Origin: Stygiobacter sp.
Lineage (GTDB): Bacteria; Pseudomonadota; Alphaproteobacteria; Rhodospirillales; Magnetospirillaceae
Assembly: GCA_006218045.1 (NCBI GenBank)
Contig: VBWB01000029.1
Coordinates: forward strand, 42,242 to 106,241
DNA: 64,000 bases
Direction: 5' to 3'
Under the pieces are notes generated by a model. The model ran no database searches and had not been told where the DNA came from. It worked only from the letters and a program-made list of their open reading frames with translations. How positions within the stretch are numbered: position 1 is the stretch's first letter; each line of letters begins with the position of its first letter. Positions 1 through 8,831 of the stretch are shown here, in pieces. The position numbers were made by a program, and so were the translations under genes.

Positions 1-364
1 AGAACACAAAAGCCGCCGATAGTAGAAATATGAAAACCAGGAACTTAAAAAAATTAAGGTCTCCGTTCAATTTCAAGAATGCAATCTTGATGAATTGAAA
101 GGCGACATAAGACATTATCGCCAGAATGAATAATTTAACGACACCCTCCTCGCTGATGGCCGATATGGCTTCGATGCTTTGAAAGGCTTCGTCCAGCAAG
201 GTGTACTGGCCGCTTAGGACGAAAGCCAGAGCCGCACTGCCAAGGATCGTCACGATATCCTTGCGTAAATTGGCGCGGATGGCCGTGGAATCCGATGCGG
301 TTCGGATGATCCCCGAAACGATGGCATAGGGCAGCATTAAGATCACAAACAGCAGACCCGCCAT
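1..364 (-). CDS. Partial integral membrane protein, unknown
   Basis: This open frame runs leftwards off the window edge from an ATG at 364; a TGA lies in frame a short distance upstream of that ATG, so the start is well bounded, although no good ribosome site precedes it. About 121 codons are visible. The translation begins MAGLLFVILMLPYAIVSG and contains four hydrophobic stretches (about residues 2-20, 38-58, 80-102 and 107-121), separated by short polar loops. A competing frame exists over the same DNA, but its translation is rich in His, Arg and Gly and has no membrane pattern, so I read it as a shadow. Base composition is clearly more AT-rich than the rest of the window. I do not recognise the family. 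Confidence 0.6.
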   Translation of the reverse strand, partial: MAGLLFVILMLPYAIVSGIIRTASDSTAIRANLRKDIVTILGSAALAFVLSGQYTLLDEAFQSIEAISAISEEGVVKLFILAIMSYVAFQFIKIAFLKLNGDLNFFKFLVFIFLLSAAFVF

Positions 365-433
365 GAAAATAACCAGCAGTAGTATTTTTCATCAAAAATA
401 TACTATAACGAGTGCTGGGCCGAAAGACCACAC

Positions 434-467
434 AAAAAACCCCCGCCAGCGGTGCCGGCGGGGGTTT
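434..467 (-). terminator. Rho-independent terminator after ppa
   Basis: An 11-bp perfect stem (437-447 with 457-467, AAACCCCCGCC and its complement) encloses a 9-base loop. Read on the minus strand it is followed directly by a run of T, about 25 bases beyond the ppa stop codon. It should end the ald-ppa transcript before the partial membrane protein gene. Confidence 0.85.
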
Positions 468-491
468 CATCGTCAGGCGAAGAAAGCAAGC

Positions 492-1028
492 TTACTTCTT
501 CTTCTTTTCCGCCTTCTTGATGCCGGTTTCGATGATGGCGGCGGCGTCTTCCGGTCCCTTCCAGCCCAGGCACTTGACCCACTTGTCCTTTTCCAGGTCC
601 TTGTAGTGGGTGAAGAAGTGCTCGATCTGCTCGATCAGGGTGGTGGGCAGATCGGTATAGCTGACCACGTTGTCGTAATAGGGGTGCAGCTTGGGATGCG
701 GCACCGCCAGGATCTTTTCGTCCTGGCCGCTTTCGTCTTCCATCAGCAGCACGCCGATGGGGCGGCAGCGCATGACCGAGCCGACGGCGACGCCGTGCTT
801 GCCGACCACCATCACGTCCACCGGGTCACCGTCTTCCGACAGGGTGTGGGGGATGAAACCGTAATTGGTCGGATAGAACATGGCGGTGTGCAGGAAACGG
901 TCCACGAACATGGCGCCGGATTCCTTGTCGATTTCGTACTTCACCGGATCGCCGCGCAGCGGGATCTCGATGATGACGTTGATGTCGTTGGGCGGGTTCT
1001 TGCCGATCGGGATCTTCTTGATGTCCAT
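492..1028 (-). CDS. ppa: Inorganic pyrophosphatase (family I, soluble)
   Basis: The 178-residue product hydrolyses pyrophosphate to two phosphates in the cytoplasm, pulling biosynthetic reactions forward. The family I signature DGDPVDV is present, along with the conserved YPTNYGFIP segment and the metal-binding acidic residues around it; the length is normal for the bacterial hexameric enzyme. The C-terminus is a lysine-rich tail (KKAEKKKK). An AAGGAC ribosome site sits inside the last codons of ald, whose stop codon ends one base before the ppa ATG, so translation of the two genes is probably linked. A strong terminator follows. Confidence 0.97.
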   Translation of the reverse strand: MDIKKIPIGKNPPNDINVIIEIPLRGDPVKYEIDKESGAMFVDRFLHTAMFYPTNYGFIPHTLSEDGDPVDVMVVGKHGVAVGSVMRCRPIGVLLMEDESGQDEKILAVPHPKLHPYYDNVVSYTDLPTTLIEQIEHFFTHYKDLEKDKWVKCLGWKGPEDAAAIIETGIKKAEKKKK

Positions 1029-1029
1029 T

Positions 1030-2160
1030 TTATTGTCCTTGTTGCCTTGTCAAAGCGGCCTCGGGGTCCAAATACTCCAAACCGAGGTCGCGCGCCACAG
1101 CCTCGTGCGTGACATTTCCACTGTGGATGTTCAATCCCGCCTTCAAATGCGGGTCTTCGGCCAATGCCCTGGCCCACCCCTTGTCGGCCAAGGCCAGGAC
1201 AAAGGGAAGCGTGGCATGCCCAAGCGCGAAAGCCGAGGTGCGGGCGACGGCGCCGGGCATGTTGGTGACACAATAATGCACCACGCCCGCATGCACATAG
1301 GTGGGTTGGGCGTGGCTGGTGGGACGCGCGGTGGCGATGCAGCCGCCCTGGTCGATGGCGACGTCGACGATGACCGAGCCGGGGCGCATGGAAGCGACCA
1401 TTTCCGCCGACACCAGACGCGGCGCGGCGGCACCGGGGATCAGCACGGCGCCGACCAGCAGATCGGCCTGGGGCACCAGGGTTTCCAGGGCGTCCAAGGT
1501 GGCGTAGCGGGTCAGGATGCGGCCGCCGAAGGCTTCATCCAGATGACGCAGGCGGGGAAGCGATTTGTCGATGATGGTCACCCGCGCCCCCAGGCCCATG
1601 GCCAGACGCGCCGCATTGGTGCCGACCACGCCGCCGCCCAGGACCACCACCCGGGCCGGTGCCACGCCGGGCACGCCGCCCAGCAGGATACCGGCGCCGC
1701 CTTGTTCCTTTTCCAGGCAATGGGCGCCCACCTGGGCGGCCATGCGCCCGGCCACCTCGCTCATGGGGGCCAAAAGCGGCAGGCCGCCTTGGCCATCGGT
1801 CACCGTTTCATAGGCGATGGCGGTACAGCCGGACTCGAGCAAGGCCCGTGTCTGCACCGGATCGGGGGCCAGATGCAGATAAGTGAACAACACCTGACCG
1901 GGGCGCAGCAGGGGATATTCCGCCGCTTGCGGCTCCTTGACCTTGACGATCATCTGGGCGGCGGCGAACACCCGGGCGGCATCATCGGCGATGTCGGCCC
2001 CGGCCTGGATATAAGCATGGTCGCCGCAGCCGATACCGGCCCCGGCCCCGGTTTCCACCAACACCCGATGGCCGTGGGCGACCAGTTCACGCACCGCCGC
2101 CGGCACCAGACCGACGCGGTATTCATGGGTCTTGATCTCTTTGGGGACGCCGACGAGCAT
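1030..2160 (-). CDS. ald: Alanine dehydrogenase
   Basis: The enzyme catalyses reversible NAD-dependent oxidative deamination of L-alanine to pyruvate and ammonia. The product starts [20 protein letters not shown], the typical N-terminus of the alanine dehydrogenase/transhydrogenase family, and has the Rossmann segment [21 protein letters not shown] chose the ATG at 2160 because an AAAGG site lies about 8 bases upstream; this gives 376 residues, close to the family norm of about 371. Longer in-frame starts would overlap the upstream AmpG-like gene. The stop codon is separated from ppa by a single base. Confidence 0.95.
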   Translation of the reverse strand: MLVGVPKEIKTHEYRVGLVPAAVRELVAHGHRVLVETGAGAGIGCGDHAYIQAGADIADDAARVFAAAQMIVKVKEPQAAEYPLLRPGQVLFTYLHLAPDPVQTRALLESGCTAIAYETVTDGQGGLPLLAPMSEVAGRMAAQVGAHCLEKEQGGAGILLGGVPGVAPARVVVLGGGVVGTNAARLAMGLGARVTIIDKSLPRLRHLDEAFGGRILTRYATLDALETLVPQADLLVGAVLIPGAAAPRLVSAEMVASMRPGSVIVDVAIDQGGCIATARPTSHAQPTYVHAGVVHYCVTNMPGAVARTSAFALGHATLPFVLALADKGWARALAEDPHLKAGLNIHSGNVTHEAVARDLGLEYLDPEAALTRQQGQ

Positions 2161-2171
2161 GAAGGTGCCTT

Positions 2172-3470
2172 TCATTTTGGTCCAGGATGAACCCAAGTTC
2201 GACCGGGTTCAACCCGAGCCTTGCGCATCATCCATAGCAACAACAGCAGCCCCGGCAGTGCCACCAATGTGGACAGCAGGAAGAAATCGACCCAGCCCAG
2301 GCGCTCGGCCAGTAATCCGGTGGTCGAGGCGATCAGGGTACGGCCCACCGCCGCCAGCGACGACAGTAGCGCATATTGCGTGCCGGTATAGCTCAGGCTG
2401 CACAGACCCGACATATAAGCGACGAAAGCGGCGGACCCCAGCCCGCCGGTGAAGTTCTCCACCGCGATGGTCAGGGTCAGGGCCAGGATGTCGTGACCCA
2501 TCACCGCCTGCCAGGCGAACATCAGGTTCGAGCCCATCTGCAACACCCCGCACAGCAGCAGGCTTTTGAACAGGCCGAAACGGGCCACCAGCACGCCGCC
2601 GACGAAGGTGCCGGCCAAGGTGGCGGTGAAGCCGAACAGCTTGGACACCGAGGCGATCTCGTTCTTGGAAAAGCCCATGCGCACGTAGAACGGATTGGCC
2701 ATCATTCCGGCGAAGGCGTCGCCCAGCTTGTAAAGCAGGATGAAGGCCAGCACGCCCAGGATCATCCAGCCCTGGCGCCGGGCCATGTCCATGAACGGGT
2801 CGGCCACCGCGTGCCTGAGCCAGCCGGTCATGCCGGGCGGCGGCGGCGGCAGATCGGCCACCGGCTCGGCATTGGCCAGCACCGTCGCCATGCCCACCAG
2901 CACCAGCGCCGCCATCACCGCGTAGGTCAGGCTCCACGAGCCGCTGAACTGGGCCAGATACAAGGCCCCGGCCCCGGTGGTCAGCATGGCGATGCGGTAT
3001 CCCGCCTGCACCGCCGCCGCACCGGCGCCGTATTGCTCGGCATCCAGGATTTCGACGCGATAGGCGTCGATGACGATGTCCTGGCTGGCCGAGCAAAAGG
3101 CCACCACCACCGCCAGCAGCGCCGTCAGTTCCGGTCGTGCCGCCGGGTCGTTGAAACCCAGGCCGAGCAAGGCGGCGATCAACAGGGTCTGGGTCGCCAG
3201 CATCCAGGCACGGCGGCGCCCGAACAGCCGGGTCAGCAGCGGCAGGCGCACCTGGTCGATCAACGGCGCCCAGGCGAATTTGAAGATATAAGGTGTGCCC
3301 ACCAGCGAGAAATAGCCGATGGTGGCCAGCGATACCTGGGCCTCGGTCAGCCACAGGGCCAGGGTCGAGCCGGTCAGGGCCAGGGGCAGGCCGCTGGAGA
3401 AGCCCAGCAGCAACACGGTCAGGATGCGGCGGTCGCCATAGACCGCCAACGCCTTGGCCAATTTATCCAT
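2172..3470 (-). CDS. AmpG-like MFS transporter (muropeptide permease family)
   Basis: A 432-residue, 12-helix major facilitator transporter. The start MDKLAKALAVYGDRRILTVL followed by GFSSGLPLAL, WLTEAQVSLATIGYFSLVGTP and KFAWAPLID is the characteristic pattern of AmpG permeases, which bring anhydromuropeptides from the periplasm into the cytoplasm for recycling in the inner membrane. FGRRRAW is the loop 2-3 motif. The gene ends 11 bases before ald, so ampG-ald-ppa may be one transcript. Substrate assignment rests on family resemblance; related members transport other solutes, so I do not assign ampG as a firm symbol. Confidence 0.85.
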   Translation of the reverse strand: MDKLAKALAVYGDRRILTVLLLGFSSGLPLALTGSTLALWLTEAQVSLATIGYFSLVGTPYIFKFAWAPLIDQVRLPLLTRLFGRRRAWMLATQTLLIAALLGLGFNDPAARPELTALLAVVVAFCSASQDIVIDAYRVEILDAEQYGAGAAAVQAGYRIAMLTTGAGALYLAQFSGSWSLTYAVMAALVLVGMATVLANAEPVADLPPPPPGMTGWLRHAVADPFMDMARRQGWMILGVLAFILLYKLGDAFAGMMANPFYVRMGFSKNEIASVSKLFGFTATLAGTFVGGVLVARFGLFKSLLLCGVLQMGSNLMFAWQAVMGHDILALTLTIAVENFTGGLGSAAFVAYMSGLCSLSYTGTQYALLSSLAAVGRTLIASTTGLLAERLGWVDFFLLSTLVALPGLLLLLWMMRKARVEPGRTWVHPGPK

Positions 3471-3530
3471 GATGCGTCCCGACCAGACAGAAGGAAGACC
3501 AGCATTGTCCGGCCAAGGGTTAAAGCCGCG

Positions 3531-4091
3531 CTAAAACTGATCCAGTTCCGTATCCCAATACAGGAAATCACCCCAGGATTGATGCAGGAAATTGGGGGGA
3601 AAGCTGCGTCCGTTTTCCTGAAGCAGGAAATTGCTGGGTTCCTTCGGCCAGTTCAGCAGCCGCATGCCGGCCTGGGCCACCAGCTTGTGCCCCTTCTTGA
3701 CATTGCAGGGCGAGCAGGCGGCGACCACGTTGGTCCAAGTGGTGCGCCCGCCCAAGGCGCGCGGGATGACATGGTCGAAGGTCAGATCGTGGGTGGCGAA
3801 ATCCTGACCGCAATACTGACAGGTGAAGCGATCGCGCAGAAAAACGTTGAAGCGGGTGAAGGCCGGGCGGTTGGGCGCCGGCACGTATTGCTTCAACGAA
3901 ATCACGCTGGGCAGGCGCATGCGCGACGAGGGCGAGCGGATTTCGCGCTCGTATTCCGACACCACGTTGACGCGATCGGAGACGACTGCCTTCACTGCCT
4001 CCTGCCACGACCACAGGGACAGCGGAAAATAGCTGAGCGGGCGGAAATCCGCGTTCAGCACCAAGACAGGATAGCCTGAGCCTACACTCAA
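3531..4091 (-). CDS. HNH endonuclease family protein
   Basis: An HNH-type protein of about 186 residues. The zinc-holding and catalytic elements are clear: CQYCG, then DLTFDHVIPRALGG, then TNVVAACSPCNVKKG, giving two CxxC pairs around the DH core. The N-terminal YPVLVLNADFRPLSYFPLS is typical of a widespread alphaproteobacterial HNH family of unknown cellular role, possibly restriction or DNA repair. The start is not certain: I prefer the TTG at 4091 because GGAGGG sits just upstream; a TTG at 4118 would add nine residues. No methylase or other restriction partner is adjacent. Confidence 0.88.
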   Translation of the reverse strand: MSVGSGYPVLVLNADFRPLSYFPLSLWSWQEAVKAVVSDRVNVVSEYEREIRSPSSRMRLPSVISLKQYVPAPNRPAFTRFNVFLRDRFTCQYCGQDFATHDLTFDHVIPRALGGRTTWTNVVAACSPCNVKKGHKLVAQAGMRLLNWPKEPSNFLLQENGRSFPPNFLHQSWGDFLYWDTELDQF

Positions 4092-4173
4092 TAGACCCTC
4101 CACCGGCAGCTGCCACAAGATAGAGGTTTTGCCGGACCAAATCCATCCCCGACCTGATGACGACTTGGTGAAA

Positions 4174-4836
4174 CTATTGCGGCAACGGCAAGCCGAAAGC
4201 CTGACGCAGGAAGGCGGTGGCCAGGGCCAAGCCGGGGCCGTCGATGGAATGATCGAGATCGGGGCGCAATTCGATCAGCACCGGAATGCCCACGGTCGCC
4301 AATACCCGTTCCGCCGTGGCCAGACTGGCCGGGTTGACCACCGGGTCGGCATCGCCATGCACCAGCAGCACGCGCGGACGTGACCGCACCTCATCGGCCA
4401 GGGTTTCGCCGGCGACCACCGCGCCGGAAAAGCCGACGATGCCGGCGCAGGTCTTGGCCCGGCGCGGCGCCACATGCAGCGCCATCATGGTGCCCTGGCT
4501 GAAGCCGATCACGGCCAGATCGCTGTCGTCGAGGCCATATTCGGCCAGTTTGGCGTCGATGAAGGCGTCAAGCAGCGGGGCGGTAGCGCGGATACCCGCG
4601 GCCAGGGCCGGACCGGATCGATCCTGCAACGAAAACCATTGCCGCCCGAACGGGGCCATGTCATAGGCGAAAGGGGCGTCGGGGGAGATAAAGACCGCAT
4701 CGGGCAGCATGGGCGCCACATAGGGCACCAGCCCGAACAAATCGGCGCCATCCGCCCCCACCCCGTGCAGCAGGATGACCACTTGGCGGGCAATGCCGCC
4801 CGAGACGGGCGGAGCGACATGGGCGTGCAGGGTCAT
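4174..4836 (-). CDS. Phospholipase/carboxylesterase family alpha/beta hydrolase
   Basis: A 220-residue serine hydrolase of the phospholipase/carboxylesterase (acyl-protein thioesterase-like) family. The oxyanion segment LLHGVGADGADL, the nucleophile elbow GFSQGT, the acid in VHGDADPVVNP and the final DLDHSIDG carry the Ser-Asp-His triad. It probably cleaves short acyl or phospholipid-type esters in the cytoplasm; the natural substrate cannot be read from sequence. The ATG at 4836 follows AAGGA at normal spacing. It is divergent from gluQ, with 54 bases between the starts that must hold both promoters. Confidence 0.9.
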   Translation of the reverse strand: MTLHAHVAPPVSGGIARQVVILLHGVGADGADLFGLVPYVAPMLPDAVFISPDAPFAYDMAPFGRQWFSLQDRSGPALAAGIRATAPLLDAFIDAKLAEYGLDDSDLAVIGFSQGTMMALHVAPRRAKTCAGIVGFSGAVVAGETLADEVRSRPRVLLVHGDADPVVNPASLATAERVLATVGIPVLIELRPDLDHSIDGPGLALATAFLRQAFGLPLPQ

Positions 4837-4890
4837 GATGCTTCCTTGGCAGGGATTCGCGCGAGTGATGATTATGGTATGATTACGGCC

Positions 4891-5751
4891 ATGAACCAAG
4901 CCTCCGTGATCACCCGCTTCGCCCCCAGTCCGACCGGATTCCTGCATCTGGGCCATGCTTTTTCCGCCTTGTTCGCCGAAAGCCGGGCGCGGGCGGCGGG
5001 CGGACGCTTCCTGCTGCGGTTGGAAGACATCGATACCACGCGCTGCCGGCCCGAATGGGCCGAGGCCATCCTCACCGATCTGCGCTGGTTGGGTCTGAAC
5101 TGGGATGGCCCGGTGCGCCGGCAATCAGAGCATTTGGACGATTACCGACCGGCTCTGGATCGCCTGGATCAACGCGGCCTGCTTTACCCGTGCTTTTGCA
5201 CCCGGGCGGAGATCGCGGCGGAAATCGCCCGCTCGGGCCACGCTCCGCACGGCCCCGACGGCGCGCTCTATCCGGGCACCTGCCGCAGCCTCGGGCCGCA
5301 GGAACGGCAAGACCGCCTGGCGGGCGGCCAGCCTTATGCCCTGCGCCTGGACATGCGGGCGGCCATTACCCAGGCCGGGCCGCTGAGCTGGCGCGACCTG
5401 GACGCCGGCCTCCAGACCGCGCGGCCGGACATCTTCGGCGACGTGGTGCTGGCGCGCAAGGACACCCCCACCAGCTATCATCTGGCGGTGGTGTGGGACG
5501 ATGCCGTGCAGGGGATTACCCTGGTGACGCGTGGCAACGATCTGTTCGAGGCCAGCCACGTGCACCGTTTGTTGCAGGCGCTGCTGGCCCTGCCGGTGCC
5601 CGATTATCACCATCATTGCTTGCGGACCGATGCCGAGGGTCGCCGTTACGCCAAGCGCGACAAGGCGTTGACCATCGCCAGCCTGCGCCAAAGCGGCCTG
5701 CTTCCGGCACAGATACGGGAACTGGCCGGATTCATTCCGTTTGCGAGGTGA
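4891..5751 (+). CDS. gluQ: Glutamyl-Q tRNA(Asp) synthetase
   Basis: A 286-residue paralogue of the catalytic half of glutamyl-tRNA synthetase. It activates glutamate and attaches it to queuosine at the wobble position of tRNA(Asp). Evidence: RFAPSPTGFLHLGHAFSA carries the HIGH motif, YAKRDKALTI the KMSKS equivalent, and CFCTRAEI with YPGTC gives the zinc-site residues seen in this subfamily. There is no anticodon-binding domain, which separates it from GltX. The start could be this ATG or one four codons earlier at 4879; neither has a strong ribosome site. Its 3' end overlaps the small membrane gene on the other strand by 20 bases. Confidence 0.93.
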   Translation: MNQASVITRFAPSPTGFLHLGHAFSALFAESRARAAGGRFLLRLEDIDTTRCRPEWAEAILTDLRWLGLNWDGPVRRQSEHLDDYRPALDRLDQRGLLYPCFCTRAEIAAEIARSGHAPHGPDGALYPGTCRSLGPQERQDRLAGGQPYALRLDMRAAITQAGPLSWRDLDAGLQTARPDIFGDVVLARKDTPTSYHLAVVWDDAVQGITLVTRGNDLFEASHVHRLLQALLALPVPDYHHHCLRTDAEGRRYAKRDKALTIASLRQSGLLPAQIRELAGFIPFAR

Positions 5752-5926
5752 AGTGAAGGGTGGTGATCAAACCCAGCCAGGTGGCCCCGGCCACCACCGC
5801 GCCCAGGACGACGATCCAATATTCGGTGCTGGGCACCTTGGCGATGACGCCAAGCGTCGCCATGACGGCGACACCGACGACGACGGTGATGATGGACGAA
5901 ATGAAAAGCAGACTCTTGGCGTTCAT
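5732..5926 (-). CDS. Small two-helix membrane protein
   Basis: A 64-residue hydrophobic protein with two predicted membrane helices (about residues 5-27 and 36-58) and short polar ends. A good GGGAGG site lies about 5 bases upstream of the ATG, and the hydrophobic periodicity is clear, so I consider it real despite its size. It converges on gluQ with a 20-base overlap of the coding ends. No family is recognised and no partner is suggested by the neighbours. Confidence 0.7.
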   Translation of the reverse strand: MNAKSLLFISSIITVVVGVAVMATLGVIAKVPSTEYWIVVLGAVVAGATWLGLITTLHFTSQTE

Positions 5927-6030
5927 TCTTGCCTCCCCTTATATGCGGCAAGTCTACATTAAAAGACGCCCTCTTGCATCAGCCCAACCGCTTGCGTCAG
6001 CATGGCGGCCCCGCTTTTTAGGATAGAGCC

Positions 6031-6639
6031 ATGACCGAGGAAGATCCGACCCAGCGCCACAAGGACAAGATGGCCAAGAAAAAGGCCAGCCGCGACAAGC
6101 TGATGGCGAAGAAGCAGGGCGAGAAGGGTCTGCTGATCGTCCATACCGGCGCCGGCAAGGGCAAGTCCAGCGCCGCTTTCGGCATGGCCATCCGCTGCGT
6201 CGGCCACGGCTTCAAGGTTGGCATCGTCCAGTTCATCAAGGGCGCCTGGGACACCGCCGAACGCCGGGTGCTGGAAGGTTTCCCCGATCTGGTCACCTTC
6301 AAGGCCATGGGCGAGGGCTTCACCTGGGAAACCCAGGACCGCGAACGCGACATCGCCGCCGCCGCCCGCGCCTGGGAGGTGGCGCGCGAGATGCTGGAAG
6401 ACGACGGCATCCGCATGGTCATCCTGGACGAGATCAATATCGCCTTGCGCTATGATTATTTGGCCCTTGATCCGGTCCTGGCCGCCATCACTGCAAGGCC
6501 CGAGGGCCAGCACGTGGTGATGACCGGGCGCAACGCCCTGCCGCCGGTGATCGAAGCGGCCGATCTGGTCACCGAGATGACCCTGGTCAAACACCCGTTC
6601 CGGTCCGGCATCAAAGCCCAGCCCGGGGTCGAGTTCTGA
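6031..6639 (+). CDS. cobO: Cob(I)alamin / cob(I)yrinic acid a,c-diamide adenosyltransferase
   Basis: A 202-residue ATP:corrinoid adenosyltransferase of the CobO/BtuR/CobA type, which adds the 5'-deoxyadenosyl ligand to Co(I) corrinoids. The phosphate-binding loop HTGAGKGKSSAAFG is near residues 38-51, and the lysine-rich N-terminus is typical of the family. VILDEINIALRYDYL holds the conserved metal/nucleotide-binding acidic pair. An AGGA element precedes the ATG. It begins a short plus-strand run with the SYLF protein and cobQ. Confidence 0.95.
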   Translation: MTEEDPTQRHKDKMAKKKASRDKLMAKKQGEKGLLIVHTGAGKGKSSAAFGMAIRCVGHGFKVGIVQFIKGAWDTAERRVLEGFPDLVTFKAMGEGFTWETQDRERDIAAAARAWEVAREMLEDDGIRMVILDEINIALRYDYLALDPVLAAITARPEGQHVVMTGRNALPPVIEAADLVTEMTLVKHPFRSGIKAQPGVEF

Positions 6640-6655
6640 AAGAGGGAGGATGGTC

Positions 6656-7363
6656 ATGCTGTCGCGTCTGATCTCCGTGCTGGTGGTGCTGTTGACCGCT
6701 TTGCCGATGGTTCTGTCGAGTACCGCGCCGGCTGGGGCCGATGCCGTCACCGACCAGACCATGCTGGTGGCCAAGGCCGCCAATACGGTGGAGCGCCTGC
6801 GCCGTGACACTGGCCTGCAACGCGACCTGGAAAACCGCCTGAGCCGGGCCCGCGCCGTGCTCATCGTCCCCGATCTGGTCAAGGGCGGTTTCATTTTGGG
6901 AGCGGAATGGGGAACCGGCGTGCTGCTGACCCGCGACGCCACCGGCCAGTGGTCGGGACCGGCCTTCTATTCGGTCGCCTCGGGCTCGGTCGGCTTGCAG
7001 CTGGGGGTACAGGACGCCGAGGCCATCTTCGTCATCATGAGTGATGCCGGCTTGCGCGCGATCATGGAAAACCGCTTCAAGGCCGGCGCCGATGCCGGCA
7101 TCGCCGTCGCCCATGTGGGGGCGGGGGCGGAAGCGTCCACCACCAGCAATACCGGTGCCGACATCTACGCCTTCAACAAGGCCATGGGCGCCTATGGCGG
7201 CGCCAGCCTGGAAGGATCGGGCATCCTGCCCCGGCATTCGTGGAACGCCGCCTATTACGGCGGCAACCCGACGCCCGAGGACATCGTCATCGCCCGCCGC
7301 CTCGACAGCCCTCAAGCCGCCCGCCCCCAAATCGCCCGTCTGCGTGATGTCCTTGGCCGCTGA
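6656..7363 (+). CDS. Secreted SYLF (Ysc84) domain protein
   Basis: A 235-residue exported protein. The first 28 or so residues form a signal peptide (hydrophobic core LISVLVVLLTALPMVLSS, likely cleavage after AGA). The mature part matches the bacterial SYLF/Ysc84 lipid-binding domain, with LSRARAVLIVPDLVKGGFIL, GTGVLLTRD and YAFNKAMGAYGG. In eukaryotes this domain binds phosphoinositides; the bacterial role is unknown. I chose the ATG at 6656 because GGGAGG is 6 bases upstream; the ATG at 6650 is too close. It lies between cobO and cobQ and overlaps cobQ by 17 bases, though a link to cobalamin is not evident. Confidence 0.9.
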   Translation: MLSRLISVLVVLLTALPMVLSSTAPAGADAVTDQTMLVAKAANTVERLRRDTGLQRDLENRLSRARAVLIVPDLVKGGFILGAEWGTGVLLTRDATGQWSGPAFYSVASGSVGLQLGVQDAEAIFVIMSDAGLRAIMENRFKAGADAGIAVAHVGAGAEASTTSNTGADIYAFNKAMGAYGGASLEGSGILPRHSWNAAYYGGNPTPEDIVIARRLDSPQAARPQIARLRDVLGR

Positions 7364-8831
7364 CCGTCGCTTCGCCGCCCTGATGTTTCAGGGCACCGGC
7401 TCCGACGTCGGCAAGTCGCTGATGGTCGCAGGCCTCGCCCGCGCGCTGACCTTGCGCGGGCTGAAGATCCGCCCGTTCAAGCCGCAGAACATGTCCAACA
7501 ACGCCGCCGTGACCGCCGATGGCGGCGAGATCGGTCGGGCTCAGGCCTTGCAGGCCCGCGCCTGCTTCATCCCCCCCAGCCGCCACATGAACCCGGTGCT
7601 GTTGAAGCCGCAAAGCGAGACCGGCGCCCAGGTGGTGGTGCAAGGTCAGGTGCTGACCACTGCCGGGGCGCGCGATTATTACCGCCTGAAGCCCAGCCTG
7701 CTGCCCAAGGTGCTGGAAAGCTTCGCCCTCATCGGCGTTGGCGCCGACATGGTGCTGGTGGAAGGCGCCGGTAGCGCGGCGGAAGTGAATTTGCGCGCAG
7801 CCGACATCGCCAATATGGGCTTTGCCGAGGCGGCTGACCTGCCCGTCATCCTGGTCGCCGATATCGATCGCGGCGGTGTCATCGCCAGCATCGTCGGCAC
7901 CTGGATCATCCTGCCGGCGCAGGAACGCGCCCGCATCAAGGGCTATGTCATCAACAAGTTCAGGGGCGATGCGTCCTTGTTCTCCCCGGCCATCGACTTC
8001 ATCCGCGACCAGACCGGCCTGCCGTGCCTGGGGGTGGTGCCGTTCTTCGCCGAGGCAGGGCTGTTGCCGCCGGAAGATTCGGCCTCATTGCGCAACCAAA
8101 ACAAGGATGGAATCCTCAAGATCGTCCTCCCGCAACTGCCGCGCATCGCCAATTTCGACGATTTCGATCCGCTGGCGGCGGAGACGGATGTGGATGTGCG
8201 CTTCATCCCCCCCGGCCAAGCCTTGCCCGGTGATGCCGACCTGATCATTCTGCCCGGCTCCAAATCCACCATCGGCGATCTGGATTTCCTGCGCGCCCAG
8301 GGCTGGGATGTGGATATTCACGCCCATATCCGCCGCGGTGGCACGGTGTTGGGCATCTGCGCCGGCTTTCAGATGCTGGGGCTCTCGGTCAGCGACCCCT
8401 TGGGCGTCGAAGGCCCGGCGGGGGGGCGGGCCGAGGGCCTGGGCTGGCTGGTGGTGGACACCGAAATGGCTGGCGACAAGGTGTTGACCCTGATCGAGGG
8501 CCATGATGCCCAGGGCCTGCCGGTGCGCGGCTATGAAATGCATATGGGCCGCACTGTGGGCGCCGATTGTGCCCGCCCATTCCTGACCTTGGCCGGCCAG
8601 CCCGACGGCGCCATCAGCGCCGATGGCCGGATCATGGGCTGTTATCTGCACGGCTTGTTCGCCTCCGATGCCTTCCGCGCCGGTTTCCTGGCACGCTTGC
8701 GCCCCGGACGCGGCGCCGGCATCGCCTATGACGCCCAAGTCGACGCGGTGCTGGACAAGTTGGCCGCTCATCTGGCCGCCCATATGGATTTGGATCAACT
8801 GCTCAGACTTGCAGCCACCACACCAGGATAA
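7347..8831 (+). CDS. cobQ: Cobyric acid synthase (glutamine-hydrolysing)
   Basis: A 494-residue amidotransferase that amidates the b, d, e and g carboxylates of adenosylcobyrinic acid a,c-diamide to make adenosylcobyric acid. The N-terminal ATPase-type domain starts at LMFQGTGSDVGKSLMVAG, with KPQNMSNNA following. The C-terminal class I glutaminase domain has its nucleophile in GICAGFQMLG near residue 338 and GCYLHGLF as the His-containing motif. The ATG at 7347 gives the usual start just before the dethiobiotin-synthetase-like loop. The 3' end overlaps convergent cobD by 29 bases. Confidence 0.96.
   Translation: MSLAADRRFAALMFQGTGSDVGKSLMVAGLARALTLRGLKIRPFKPQNMSNNAAVTADGGEIGRAQALQARACFIPPSRHMNPVLLKPQSETGAQVVVQGQVLTTAGARDYYRLKPSLLPKVLESFALIGVGADMVLVEGAGSAAEVNLRAADIANMGFAEAADLPVILVADIDRGGVIASIVGTWIILPAQERARIKGYVINKFRGDASLFSPAIDFIRDQTGLPCLGVVPFFAEAGLLPPEDSASLRNQNKDGILKIVLPQLPRIANFDDFDPLAAETDVDVRFIPPGQALPGDADLIILPGSKSTIGDLDFLRAQGWDVDIHAHIRRGGTVLGICAGFQMLGLSVSDPLGVEGPAGGRAEGLGWLVVDTEMAGDKVLTLIEGHDAQGLPVRGYEMHMGRTVGADCARPFLTLAGQPDGAISADGRIMGCYLHGLFASDAFRAGFLARLRPGRGAGIAYDAQVDAVLDKLAAHLAAHMDLDQLLRLAATTPG

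Noticed and set aside
135..470. Minus-strand 111-residue ORF over the left-edge gene
   Set aside because: It reads through the terminator and gives a His/Arg-rich product, while the alternative frame encodes a clear multi-helix membrane protein.
3531..4091. Restriction-modification system around the HNH gene
   Set aside because: No methyltransferase or specificity gene lies next to it; neighbours are housekeeping genes.
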